Shown in pieces: positions 22,996 to 31,899 of a DNA stretch of 64,000 bases. The stretch is from Chrysogorgia sp. JL179-B06 (Eukaryota; Cnidaria; Anthozoa; Scleralcyonacea; Chrysogorgiidae), in the NCBI GenBank assembly GCA_035772405.1, contig JAYKKM010000009.1:2581001-2645000 (forward strand), given 5' to 3'. Made by a program: the position numbers and the translations under genes. The notes below the pieces were generated by a model that saw only the letters and a list, made by a program, of their open reading frames with translations, was not told the DNA's origin and did not search any database. How positions within the stretch are numbered: position 1 is the stretch's first letter; every line of letters begins with the position of its first letter.

Positions 22996-24570
22996 TCATT
23001 TTTTCTTTCGCTGCGACTTGCAGTTTGTACAAAACCATGAACCCTTTGGTGGTTGCTTAAGGCCAACGCATTGTGTGTGAAACCACTGTATGAAACAATC
23101 TTCGCCGTCACATGCCAACATCAGACCAAACTCAGGTTGTTTACATATGCAGTACAGGTGAGTCACAACTATAAAATTTAAACAATGAACAAGGAATTAA
23201 TTTTGCCTTAAACCTTTAGTAGATAGTTAAAAATTAAAGAAAATTCATATTATAAACTAAAACAGTGACCCATGGAAATGGAACCGGTATAAGTCAACGC
23301 GACAGATCAGTAAGGCATATCACACGTTTTATAAGTTGTGAATGGTCATGCAATTTAGCTCACCTTCAATCGGGGCAAAACCATGCAAAAACAGGGCTGT
23401 ACTTCAATCCAAGACATCCTGTATGAAACCACTTAATTAGGCAAGTCTTCCCTTCGCAAAGAATCATTTCCCCATGTTCTTTGCCTTGATACCAACACCA
23501 CACATCTGACACAGGGTCATCTGTTTTGCGTTCTATATTTGAATGTTAGAATACATCATTGGCCGTTTTTATGCTTATGCCGAACTATCCGTCTCAACGA
23601 TTTTGGCGAAGATTTTTCAAGTTCGTCTAGTACAAAGACAGGTCTAAGAATCAGACGAACTATAGCTGCTATTTATATTTCGAGTTTCGTTTCATAAGAA
23701 ACTATACTGTCCAACTGCATCCATCTTAAGTTCGCCTCAGTTTGTCCAGGCGGATAGTTCGCCTTAAGCATAAAAACGGTCATTAGGAAGAACAAAATAT
23801 GTGACTTGTTTGAAGAGTAATACTTAAACACTTACGAACTGTCTGCGTGTTCTTTCTGGTTAAGGCAGCCTTCTGAGCTCCCATTTTCCTTCGTTCCATA
23901 GTTCCCTTTGGATGTTCTACCTGCATTGAAACTTCATCGAATGACAGCAATACTTGTTTAGCCACGGACTCCAAGTCTGTTTTCAACATTTCTTTCCCTT
24001 TTTTCAAGGACTCGTAGAATCTTTCTTTGATTACTTCACTTGGCGGCTTATACAGGAATTCAGCGATATCATACGCCCAGTCTTTCACAAAAGCCAAATG
24101 TGCTATAGGCTTCAGATAATGGCCAGAGCACATACCAGAACACTCTTGACACGATCCACCCCATGGTCTCCCAGGATCTGGGATTGGAAAAGGAATGTGA
24201 GACAACAGTGGCCCATTTTCAAACCAACAATGCTCTCTAGTCGCACCATGGCACAGAGGATGCGAACATTCTGGCTTGTAACAAAGCGTTAGTATGAAGG
24301 CATACTGTGCAGGAACTTTATGATTCATATGGCTCTCTCGTATAGCCCACACCCGCTCAAAGTGTTGATAAAGAGTTGGGTTGGCTGCCCTTAGCTCATC
24401 CTTTTGCTTTGGGTTTCCTCTCAAAAAAATTAACAAAGCTTCTCTCCGTTCCACAAGAGATGGATCCTTCCCTCCTTTAAAAAGCTGGATGTTGGTCCCA
24501 CAACATGGTGCCCCATTAACTCGATCGATGTAGACTTCCATAGCCAGGTCCACATTCTCCGTAAGCTTAT
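22996..24570 (-). CDS. Spliced PHD-finger gene, 5' part cut off by the Maverick
   Basis: Exon A (23836-24570) carries PCCGTNIQLFKGGKDPSL, CYKPECSHPLCHG and FPIPDPGRPWGGSCQECSG, a Cys/His-rich block I cannot name. Its GTAAGT donor and the TATAG acceptor of exon B (23364-23532) fit in phase 1. Exon B encodes a PHD finger (WCWYQG, CEGKTCLIKWFHTGCLGL, WFCPD), but the last Cys codon is TGA. Exon C (22996-23168) encodes a second PHD (YCICKQPEFG, CFIQWFHTQCVGL, WFCTNC) and ends KKK-stop; its phase does not match exon B. PHD fingers read histone H3 tails. The gene is open up to the Maverick end at 24570 and its 5' exons were not found on the other side. Confidence 0.7.
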
Positions 24571-25555
24571 AGTAGTAATAATATATATATATTATTATTA
24601 TCAATGTGTTAGGGACTGGACTGAGCTCTAAGCCAATCAGAATCCAGTATGATTTGAATTGACCAATCAGAGCACAGTCCAGTCCCATATTTCCAGGGGG
24701 GTGTCGTATTTTTAAGGTGTGGTCACCCTGTAAAGAACGACCAGCCATCAAATCAGGGGGGATATGCACCTGGTCGTATACAAGAGGTTTTTTGTATAAA
24801 ATTAGTGAAAAGTGGTCGCGGTCAAGAGTATATATATCACTTTGGTCGTGTTGTTGTACGACCAGTTTTATAGTCGTCCCTGAGTGAAACGACCAGAGAG
24901 ATTGAAGGTCATTCAAGGTGAATAGTGTTAAGCAAGTACTGACGTCATTTGCTATATGGGGGTTGAAAGCTGTGATGAACCAGGAACAGGATGTTTAAGT
25001 TGTAGAATTTAGTGTTCTGACCAACTGAAGATCAGTATGGAATAGTTCACCGAGAAACCAAACATGTCTAAAATGACATAGCCATGTTTGGTTTCTTGGT
25101 AAACTTATCCCTACTGATCATCAATTAATCGGAACACGAAATTCTACGACTAAACTTCCTGTTCCTGGTCCATCACCGCTTTCAACACTCCATATAGCAT
25201 CCGTGCCAGCACTTAGTCAAATCATCATTCACACAGTGATATATATACTGACACCCACGTTTTGAAAAAAAATACAAAAAATTATATTATACATAACCAT
25301 CATACCTCACCCGATGTGATGTAATACTTACACGTACCATCCAAAACGCCATATTTTTTATTTGAAGACTTGTAATTTGAAAATAAAAATAAACTTGGAC
25401 TGTCTTATTTTTATTGGAAGAGTTGTACGATGTTGAAATAAAAATAATCAAATTGTGGTTTATAGAATTAATCATAGAAATTTCCGCCATGGAGCTCTTA
25501 CCTCGCCGCCATCTTATGGCCGAATGACTGATATTCCTTAGTGACGGTATATTTA
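24571..25555. repeat. Left terminal inverted repeat
   Basis: Runs inward from AGTAGTAATA through GGTCGTATACAAGAGG, CATACCTCACCCGATGTGAT and CGCCATCTTATGGCCGAATG. The complement is at 58137-58732. It is about 390 bp longer than the right copy, mainly because of the foldback insertion at 24932-25218, plus a divergent patch near 24800-24900. Confidence 0.9.
24932..25218. repeat. Foldback MITE inserted in the left TIR
   Basis: The arms (AAAGCTGTGATGAACCAGGA and GAGAAACCAAACATG on the left; CATGTTTGGTTTCTTGG and CAGGAA/GGTCCATCACCGC on the right) pair over most of about 135 bp each. The right TIR has no counterpart, so the insertion postdates establishment of the Maverick ends or was lost from the right end. 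Confidence 0.8.
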
Positions 25556-26278
25556 AAAAGGATCTCAAAATATTATCTCATAAAAATTATTTCGGGTATT
25601 GCTTCCCAGTTTGAGAGATGGGATCTGGAGAAACCTTAACATTTTTAAAAAGGGATATTTCCCTAAAAATATTTTAAGAGGATATAACTCATAAAAATTA
25701 TTTCGGGTATTGCTTTGTAAAAAAGTTTGAGGGGTTAGAGTTTTTGAAAAACCTCAAAATAATTTGAGATGAAATATCCAAAATAAAAATAGTAGAGGTG
25801 TAAAAGTGTTTTTAAATAAATTTGGAGGAAAAATCTCAAATAAATTTTAAGAGATTAGGTGAGTATATAAGCAGCTGTTGTATCATATTTTATCAGTTGT
25901 GTGTGTTTTGCTCGCTTGTAAGTTGTGCTTCGGTACAAGACTCTGACATCTTCCAATGTTCTGTTTATTAGTAAATTGCATTGGCGTGCGTACACCCGTA
26001 GTCGAATTTGCGATTCGAATGAGATTGCCTCAGGTCCATAGCGACATTCTGGTCATCCCTTATTCAATGAATTGCTTATTTTACGCAAGGGTTGTGCGTT
26101 AGCGTATGATGAAAGAGTTAGCTATAGTAAAAACACACACACGATGTAAAAGTTGGATGAATTATATTTTTAACATACACACAAGAAAACAAAAAAGATT
26201 TTTATACAAAAAAGTTTGTTATACATTTTAAGGGCTCCCTAAAATACAAGACCCTACAAAATTAAAAATAAAACAGTT
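25556..26278. promoter_or_regulatory. Subterminal non-coding region with direct repeats and a TATA-like site
   Basis: CTCATAAAAATTATTTCGGG, then TATTGCTT, occurs twice (about 25577-25607 and 25686-25716). At 25863-25878 GAGTATATAAGCAGC looks like a TATA box for a + strand transcript, but no long ORF follows. The role (promoter, packaging or replication region) is inference. Confidence 0.4.
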
Positions 26279-26665
26279 TTAATTTTTCTGTTTTACTAGT
26301 GTTTGTGTTTTTGTGTAGAACATGAAGGACTCACCCCTTGAGTCTACATATCCCCACACGTCGTCATCATATGGGTCTTCTTCCGGCGGCTCATAGTCGT
26401 CGAAGTCATACTCCGACTCAACTTGGGCACGGAAGGCCCATTCGCTCTCGTCGTTCTCTGCGACTAGCAACACCCCTGGCACGTTTTCAATAGTATTCTC
26501 TTCTGGGGGTGGAGGGATGGTTTCTTTCTAAGAGAAAATAAAAAACACATAATAAATACATGTCGCTTGTATACAGACAGTAAAAACATTTTAGCGCTAT
26601 CTTACATTGTCTTCTTTCTTTTCCTGGGGTTCTGTGCTGGACTCCGTGTTCTTTTGTTCCGACAT
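26279..26665 (-). CDS. Spliced acidic viral protein, about 102 aa
   Basis: Exon 1 (26606-26665) starts MSEQKNTESSTEPQEKKEDN and ends at a GTAAGA donor. Exon 2 (26279-26527) follows TTTTCTCTTAG and continues KETIPPPPEENTIENV. The join is in phase 0 across a 78-bp intron. The C-terminal part is strongly acidic (DFDDYEPPEEDPYDDDVWGY). I do not recognise it. Acidic plus aromatic residues could suit a transactivation or basic-protein-binding role; that is speculation. It is the outermost gene of the left arm. Confidence 0.65.
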
Positions 26666-26899
26666 GTTCGTGTTTTTCTTTTACTTGTTATCTCCAGCTT
26701 GAATTCGTTGTGGTGCGAGACGTTCTTACGTGCATATATTTATAATCACGGTCTACGGTCTATTACAATGGTTTGCGGCTTTAACCAATCAGAGTTTCTA
26801 TAATCAAACCTCCCCCGTATCTATCCAATCAGAGCTCGTTCATTAAAGCCTTCATGTCAAAGCATTTGAATTATTATGGGTAGGGACAATACGTGTTGT

Positions 26900-27312
26900 T
26901 AAACGCTTAAGGACGCGTATATATAATAAGCGTCGTGTTCTATGCCCGCCCTTTATGTCAAAACAGTGTGATTAATAATAGGGTAGGAATAATGAATTTG
27001 TGTTGTAGGATTAAAGACGCTTTTTGAATCTTAAGGATTCGAATATATAATAAGCGTCTTGTTCTGATTCCTCCCCCTATGTCAAAACAGTTTGATAAAT
27101 GATATGGCTAGGGACAATGAATTTACTTGTTGGGATTAGCGGGCATTTTGTTTGGGTACTTTGGTAGCTATGATTTTTTAATGAGTTCTAACCTTAATTA
27201 CTTGTAGGGATTAGTGGCCATTTTGTTTGTGTACTTTGGGTAGCTACAATTTTTTAATGAGTTCTAACCTTAATTACTTGTAGGGATTAGCGGCCATTTT
27301 GAAGGGATTAGT
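26900..27312. promoter_or_regulatory. Repeat array with GGGATTAG motifs
   Basis: Two kinds of repeat lie here. GGATATATAATAAGCGTC-type blocks followed by CCC..TATGTCAAAACAGT occur near 26915-26965 and 27035-27085. A 75-76 bp unit (GGGATTAGCGGCCATTTTG, then TTTTTTAATGAGTTCTAACC) starts at 27132, 27207 and 27283, with one more GGGATTAG at 27304. The block lies upstream of no + strand gene and downstream of the spliced gene promoter, so a promoter, enhancer or origin role is open. Confidence 0.5.
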
Positions 27313-27541
27313 CCCTGTGAAATATATATTTCCGTAGAGATATGTGTTTAAATACGTCTATTTTCTAGATATTTAAGCATTTTTACACTTATTTAAACAT
27401 ATTTTTATGCTTTTTGATACTTTATTTTACACTTTTCACACAATTTAGTATATATTTTAAGATACCCGTTAGCTCGATATCGAGGAGAGCGTGTTAATTA
27501 ATTCACACATGTCAAAATAGATGATAATGGTTTTTTAATGT

Positions 27542-27892
27542 TTAACGTAATACTTCGGGATTGTTACAACACATCGTGTAAGAGTTTACAAAGAAGATAT
27601 GCCGACCCACGAGATCTTCTTGATTTTCCTGGCGATGAATCACAGCAATAATAATTCCAGCTTCGACTCCCATTCGGGTATTAAGAACAGAGGTAAGATC
27701 AAAATCTTTCAGTATTATCCCGCGTCGGTCATCTAGCCAAGTTTTATCCCGGTCATTTAACCAATTGTTATCGTCGCGCATCAAACCCACCACGTAAAAA
27801 TCAGAGTCTGTGCACACGGCATATAAAAACTCAGAGCTGTATAACTTCACGTTATTAAGTTTAATTTCGTTTATATCTATACTTGTTGCCAT
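27542..27892 (-). CDS. Left-arm accessory protein, 116 aa
   Basis: Not recognised. It has FLYAVCTDSDFYVVGLM near residues 22-38 and DLVGRHIFFVNSYT near the C-terminus. The same kind of spacing (FLYGKC.DSRF, QQHVYLDC) is seen in the right-arm gene 53226-53882, so the two probably share a fold. No signal peptide or membrane segment. It is the last of three - strand genes (28447 to 27542) that look like one transcription unit. Confidence 0.6.
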   Translation of the reverse strand: MATSIDINEIKLNNVKLYSSEFLYAVCTDSDFYVVGLMRDDNNWLNDRDKTWLDDRRGIILKDFDLTSVLNTRMGVEAGIIIAVIHRQENQEDLVGRHIFFVNSYTMCCNNPEVLR

Positions 27893-27944
27893 CGTGTCTA
27901 ATAACTAATGTTTTTGGCTAGAGATGTCTATATATACAAAGGGA

Positions 27945-28187
27945 TTAGTCTTTTACGATAAATATATTTTGGTTGGTAAGATATATATTTTTACCAATCT
28001 TAGTGTGTTCGGATGAACCGAATTCGATTTTAAAATAATTGTTATGTGCATTGTTAAAGAAAAGTTCATACATCTGTATCGGTTCGCCAGCAGGTTTGGA
28101 TATGGGTCTTGAACCCATTAACTGTAGATTTCGTTCACGAGATAGAGCCTTCATAGATATTATATCTATAAATGTTGCTTGATTCAT
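27945..28187 (-). CDS. Left-arm accessory protein, 80 aa
   Basis: A small ORF starting MNQATFIDIISMKALSRERN and ending KIGKNIYLTNQNIFIVKD. The GKNIYLTN end resembles the VGRHIFF/VGKHVVF ends of neighbouring arm proteins. Its ATG overlaps the TGA of the upstream gene (ATGA at 28184-28187), which supports both starts and suggests coupled expression. Confidence 0.55.
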   Translation of the reverse strand: MNQATFIDIISMKALSRERNLQLMGSRPISKPAGEPIQMYELFFNNAHNNYFKIEFGSSEHTKIGKNIYLTNQNIFIVKD

Positions 28188-28447
28188 GGTTGATACGGCG
28201 GAGGTTCCTCGATTGCTACATGTACAAACTGTCCGATCAAATGTGTAAAATCGTCCGATGAGTAGGTATATATATATTTCTCATCCCATAACAATAGTAT
28301 CTTATATAGTATTCTATCGGCACGTGCATTGTTGGGTAACATTTCCACTTTACGACATTCAATCACGTGATATTCAATGTGTGAAAAATACTTTGCTAAA
28401 TCGGTTAGTATTACCAACAGGGGATTTTCTTTAGTACCTGCTATCAT
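28184..28447 (-). CDS. Left-arm accessory protein, 87 aa
   Basis: Starts MIAGTKENPLLVILTDLAKY and ends HLIGQFVHVAIEEPPPYQP. IGQFVHV again matches the arm-family ending. The PPPY at the C-terminus is a PPxY-type motif; in other viruses such motifs recruit WW-domain ubiquitin ligases, but here that is only a possibility. First gene of the three-gene - strand cluster. Confidence 0.55.
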   Translation of the reverse strand: MIAGTKENPLLVILTDLAKYFSHIEYHVIECRKVEMLPNNARADRILYKILLLWDEKYIYTYSSDDFTHLIGQFVHVAIEEPPPYQP

Positions 28448-28743
28448 TTTGAAAGTGTTTTAAAAAAAATATGACTTCTAACGTGTGTTTATATATCTTT
28501 CCCTGCAACGTTTCGATAAATATTTTTAAGCAAAGTGTACTGCATTAAGTCAACAAAAAGATTAAAAAGATTTACATGTATAATCGTCGGAGCGCGTCTT
28601 ATAATATTGATTTTATCATTTAACCAATGAGAGTACTCCGATATTTTATTAGGGAATTAAGTTCAACCAATCAGGATACCCCATTTTTTTTAACGTGTTT
28701 TTTATAAACGTTTGTTCCTAATTTCTTTAGTCACAATATCATT
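28448..28743. promoter_or_regulatory. Divergent promoter region
   Basis: This 296-bp gap separates the - strand trio from the + strand gene at 28744. It contains AACCAATGAGAG and AACCAATCAGG (CCAAT-type) at about 28622 and 28665, and TTTTTTATAAACG about 45 bp before the + strand ATG. A bidirectional promoter is the simplest reading. Confidence 0.45.
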
Positions 28744-29955
28744 ATGGCTCGTGTGAAGCAGACTCATAAAAATTTGGAAAGTGGAAAATCAATTGCTCGG
28801 GTTGAAAGTAGGGGAAAAGATATTCCTAAAATGTTAAAACAACGTCGTCTAGAGCGACAAGAATATCGTAATAAGACTCTGGATATTTCAGATGGTGAAT
28901 GCCGTCAAGGAAAAAAGAAAGTCAAACATTGTACAATTAAAGACAACATTGCACAGTCGCAATTAAATTTCGCTGTACCGATAGCTCAAGAACAGCCCAG
29001 TTACATTCTACATCCGCAAGCGAAGTATAACGCGTCGCCACAGCAAGCAAAGATACCGTCTTTACCCCAGCAAGTAAATTCACCTCTACTACCGCAAGCG
29101 AAGTATAACGCATCACCACAGCAAGCAAAGATACCGTCTCTACCCCAGCAAGTAAATTCACCTCTACTACAGCAAGCGAAGTATAACGTGTCGTCGTGGC
29201 AAGCAAAGATACCGTCTCTACCCCCGCAAGTAAACCACCTACCTCTACTATCGCAAGAACAGTATAATATACCCCTTCAAACACCGCAAGCAAAGTATAA
29301 TGCATCTCCTATTCCCGCGCAAACGATCTCACCGCCACGGCCCGAAGATGAATTAGATAATTACATATACGATATGCCTATTGATTTCTTTGGACAAATC
29401 CCTATTCCTTCTCCTGCGAATTTAATACGAATGTGTGATGAAATGGTACCCGTTCAACAAGGAAAACAATTATTACAAATTGTGGATGAATTAGCAAATG
29501 CTCTTTCCCCAACATTATCTCCTATTCCTCTTTCACCACCACAACTACCCCAGCCACCTAATTCACCCCAGCCATTTCCAGTGTGTGAAGAAGAGGAAGA
29601 AGAAGAAGAGGAAGACGACCGAGAAGTATTGAACGATCCACCATTGAAGAAAAGTTGTTATAAACGTTCGTTAATATATATGAAACGTGAAAAAAAAGGC
29701 GATGAACATCATGAAGAAAAACGAATGACAATCTATTCGAATTATGATCAAGATATTATTTGTACACAACGCGATAAATATCGTGAGTTAGAGGGTCTCT
29801 ATATTGAGAAACTATATATAAATAAACAATATTTGCAATGGCGTTCTAGAAAATTTACGAGTGACCTTATGGAAAAACGATATATAATGGATAATAATAA
29901 GGATTTGAAAAGAAAACATGATTTTAAAAAAAAGAAACCGAAATGTATAAAATGA
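28744..29955 (+). CDS. Protein with histone H3-tail-like N-terminus, 403 aa
   Basis: The first residues are MARVKQTHKNLESGKS. Against the histone H3 start (MARTKQTARKSTGGKA), 8 of the first 15 positions agree, including A, R, K4, Q5, T6 and the G-K at position 14. The rest is not histone: a Lys/Arg-rich region to residue 65, three 26-residue repeats (QAKYNASPQQAKIPSLPQQV), a Pro-rich stretch, an acidic run of about ten Glu/Asp near residue 290, and a basic C-terminus (KRKHDFKKKKPK) that can serve as a nuclear signal. No fold is predicted for most of it. A tail mimic binding H3 readers or being modified by host or viral enzymes is an attractive inference; the same element encodes a SET protein. 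Confidence 0.7.
   Translation: MARVKQTHKNLESGKSIARVESRGKDIPKMLKQRRLERQEYRNKTLDISDGECRQGKKKVKHCTIKDNIAQSQLNFAVPIAQEQPSYILHPQAKYNASPQQAKIPSLPQQVNSPLLPQAKYNASPQQAKIPSLPQQVNSPLLQQAKYNVSSWQAKIPSLPPQVNHLPLLSQEQYNIPLQTPQAKYNASPIPAQTISPPRPEDELDNYIYDMPIDFFGQIPIPSPANLIRMCDEMVPVQQGKQLLQIVDELANALSPTLSPIPLSPPQLPQPPNSPQPFPVCEEEEEEEEEDDREVLNDPPLKKSCYKRSLIYMKREKKGDEHHEEKRMTIYSNYDQDIICTQRDKYRELEGLYIEKLYINKQYLQWRSRKFTSDLMEKRYIMDNNKDLKRKHDFKKKKPKCIK
29014..29290 (+). repeat. 78-bp coding tandem repeat
   Basis: Units start at 29014, 29092 and 29170 (CCGCAAGCGAAGTATAACGC or near variants), exactly 78 bp apart, with a partial fourth. The period is 26 codons, so frame is preserved. Confidence 0.88.
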
Positions 29956-29991
29956 TATTGTTCTAAATAAAAATATCAGTAATGTGAAAAC

Positions 29992-30384
29992 ATGGAGGTG
30001 TGGAATGTCATGGTAAAAGAACTGGCACGTTTTGAAATAAAAATCAATAAAAATATGGAACAAAGTGTGTGGAAATGTCTTGACGAACATGAGAATTTAT
30101 TTAAAAATATTATTGCCTATTTAAAATGTCCACGTGAACTTTTAGATGTCTATAATCGTATGGATCGCCATGAAATTGGACAAATAATAGCATTTTTTGC
30201 TTTAATCCTGTGTTTTTTTAGATATAAACACATTGATAATGAGGAATATTATATCAAAATATTTGTACGTCAAACAATTTTAGATTTTAGAAATTCACAT
30301 CTTAAATTCATTTTATTCCCCCATGATAAAAAACACTCGTCGTGGTTTTGGAATATATTCTTTGAATTTTTTAAATTAGTCTAA
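29992..30384 (+). CDS. Left-arm accessory protein, 130 aa
   Basis: Starts MEVWNVMVKELARFEIKINK. It is helical in appearance with a hydrophobic stretch GQIIAFFALILCFF near residues 62-75 that could be a membrane segment. No family recognised. The stop at 30384 overlaps the 3' end of the convergent gene at 30376 by 9 bp, a sign of tight packing. Confidence 0.5.
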   Translation: MEVWNVMVKELARFEIKINKNMEQSVWKCLDEHENLFKNIIAYLKCPRELLDVYNRMDRHEIGQIIAFFALILCFFRYKHIDNEEYYIKIFVRQTILDFRNSHLKFILFPHDKKHSSWFWNIFFEFFKLV

Positions 30385-30723
30385 ATACAATTTTTCAATA
30401 CTCTGTATTATAATGTCAGGATCTTCAAAGTTAATATTATATGATTCTATAATACTCTTAATAATAAAAGTAGTTGATGTACTGGTATTAGATGTAATCC
30501 TTACCCTTATAGAATAATTATATATTATATCCATATGCGGGGGGTAATATTGTAAACTAAGCGGTCTATTATTTTGTATAATACTATTATTTTTAACTTG
30601 ATCTGAAAATAAACTGACTTTAAACTTATAGGGTTTACTTGTCTTATAGAATAATTTATACCAATACGAGTATTTCTGACAATTTTTATAACAACAGGTA
30701 CAGGGGGGGGTTTTCGTTAGCAT
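30376..30723 (-). CDS. Accessory protein with CYKNC motif, 115 aa
   Basis: The N-terminus CTCCYKNCQKYSYWYKLF is Cys-rich and may bind zinc. It resembles the right-arm protein at 51715-52020 (CRYKNCKSQSYFFEF) in motif, length and position: both lie just downstream of a gene of the YIQ/YFQ family. No function is known. The frame shows no break. Confidence 0.55.
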   Translation of the reverse strand: MLTKTPPCTCCYKNCQKYSYWYKLFYKTSKPYKFKVSLFSDQVKNNSIIQNNRPLSLQYYPPHMDIIYNYSIRVRITSNTSTSTTFIIKSIIESYNINFEDPDIIIQSIEKLYLD

Positions 30724-30805
30724 CAGCTTAACAATCTTATCGAGATTAAAAGTATAAACCCTATCGTTACTAGTTTTAAGTTTTGATATAGGGTTTAGTT
30801 TAAGT

Positions 30806-31465
30806 TTAAGTTAAAATATATAAAATATAAATAAATAAGCAATATGTAAATTCATGACTAAAACAACGATTAAGTCTATGTAATGTATTACAAAGATAAG
30901 ATCCTCCATACCCTATCGCTTTAGGAATTGTAGTTTGCTCATCATTAATAGTAATAGAAATAAAGTGGTAAATATCATTTCTTGGGTAATAACTGTTTTG
31001 AATTTCAATAAAAAAATTATCAGAATGATTATCATTCAAATGAAAAATAGATTTCATTAATGTTTGAGCGGGTATTAATAGTAATTTGTGATAACGCTCA
31101 CAGAGTTTTTCACCATAAATATAATATTTTCGTTGTGTATGAACAACAGGTATTATATAGTGTTGTTTATCTGTTAAGATTCGCCAATCCTTGCATTCAT
31201 CTTGATGCAATTCAGGTTTCATTTTTTCAATATAGGCGTAGTCTTTATATCCACGACCAATTTGTCTCGATTCAATTTCCATACATTCGATAATTCCCCC
31301 ATCGTAATAGTCACATAAGTCACAGACGGCAAATAATAATCCAATGTATCGGTTACGAAAATGTTGTATATAATACACAATTTTCAATATCGTCTTAATA
31401 TTGGGACCGTGGTCATTAGCTTCTGCATAGCTTCTTTTATCACCAATGTTTAACGACATTCTCAA
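30806..31465 (-). CDS. Accessory protein, YIQ family, left-arm member, 219 aa
   Basis: The segment IKTILKIVYYIQHFRNRYIG, then LLFAVCDLCDYYDGGIIEC, lines up with IETILRVVLYFQYF and HLFWVCGLFDYYRGKYITC in the right-arm gene 52050-52790. The conserved C..C/FDYY..G.I.C arrangement suggests one fold, possibly metal-stabilised. Later parts diverge strongly. It shares its orientation and downstream partner with the right-arm copy. Its ATG faces the CTAATCCC-containing gap. Confidence 0.6.
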   Translation of the reverse strand: MRMSLNIGDKRSYAEANDHGPNIKTILKIVYYIQHFRNRYIGLLFAVCDLCDYYDGGIIECMEIESRQIGRGYKDYAYIEKMKPELHQDECKDWRILTDKQHYIIPVVHTQRKYYIYGEKLCERYHKLLLIPAQTLMKSIFHLNDNHSDNFFIEIQNSYYPRNDIYHFISITINDEQTTIPKAIGYGGSYLCNTLHRLNRCFSHEFTYCLFIYILYILT

Positions 31466-31899
31466 AAACGAATGATGGAACGCGTATGTTAAAGAAATCG
31501 ACTTGTATATATACTATTTTCCCATTCTTATATTTCTATATGTAGAATTTAACACGATTTTTTATCAAAAATTTGAAAAAAGTATTATTGTATGTATAAA
31601 CTAATCCCACGAGTATATAATATATCAACTGATTTGACGTGTATGTGTTTTAGAACAACATTAGGGATTCGTATCGTTAATCCCACAACATAGCATTGCG
31701 GCAACTAATCCCAAGTATTTGTTTAGAAGGAATCGCTAATTATGGATTCGCGTCTCTAATTCCTACAGCACACATTCATTGTACATGAGTATCACAAATC
31801 ATCGGGATGACATGAAAGCTTTAATCAACGAACTCTGATTGGTCAAACTAATCTACCCACAGTAACGCATAGTTACGCAGGATGCTATTATAAAACCCG
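31466..31899. promoter_or_regulatory. Divergent intergenic region with CTAATCCC motifs
   Basis: CTAATCCC or TAATCCC occurs at 31601-31608, 31677-31683 and 31705-31712, with TTAGGGATTC at 31661. GGGATTAG is the complement, found four times at 27132-27311 and once at 27941. TTGGTCAAACT at 31838 and TATTATAAAACCC at 31885 sit close to the + strand ATG at 31900. The motif equals the TAATCC core bound by K50-type homeodomains (Bicoid/Otx); a role is inference. Confidence 0.45.

Noticed and set aside
24571..24916. N-terminal extension of the PHD gene ORF across the Maverick end
   Set aside because: The frame happens to stay open through the terminal repeat; that part is TIR sequence, not host protein.
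29014..29290. CRISPR-like array
   Set aside because: Repeats are directly tandem with no spacers and encode a continuous protein repeat.
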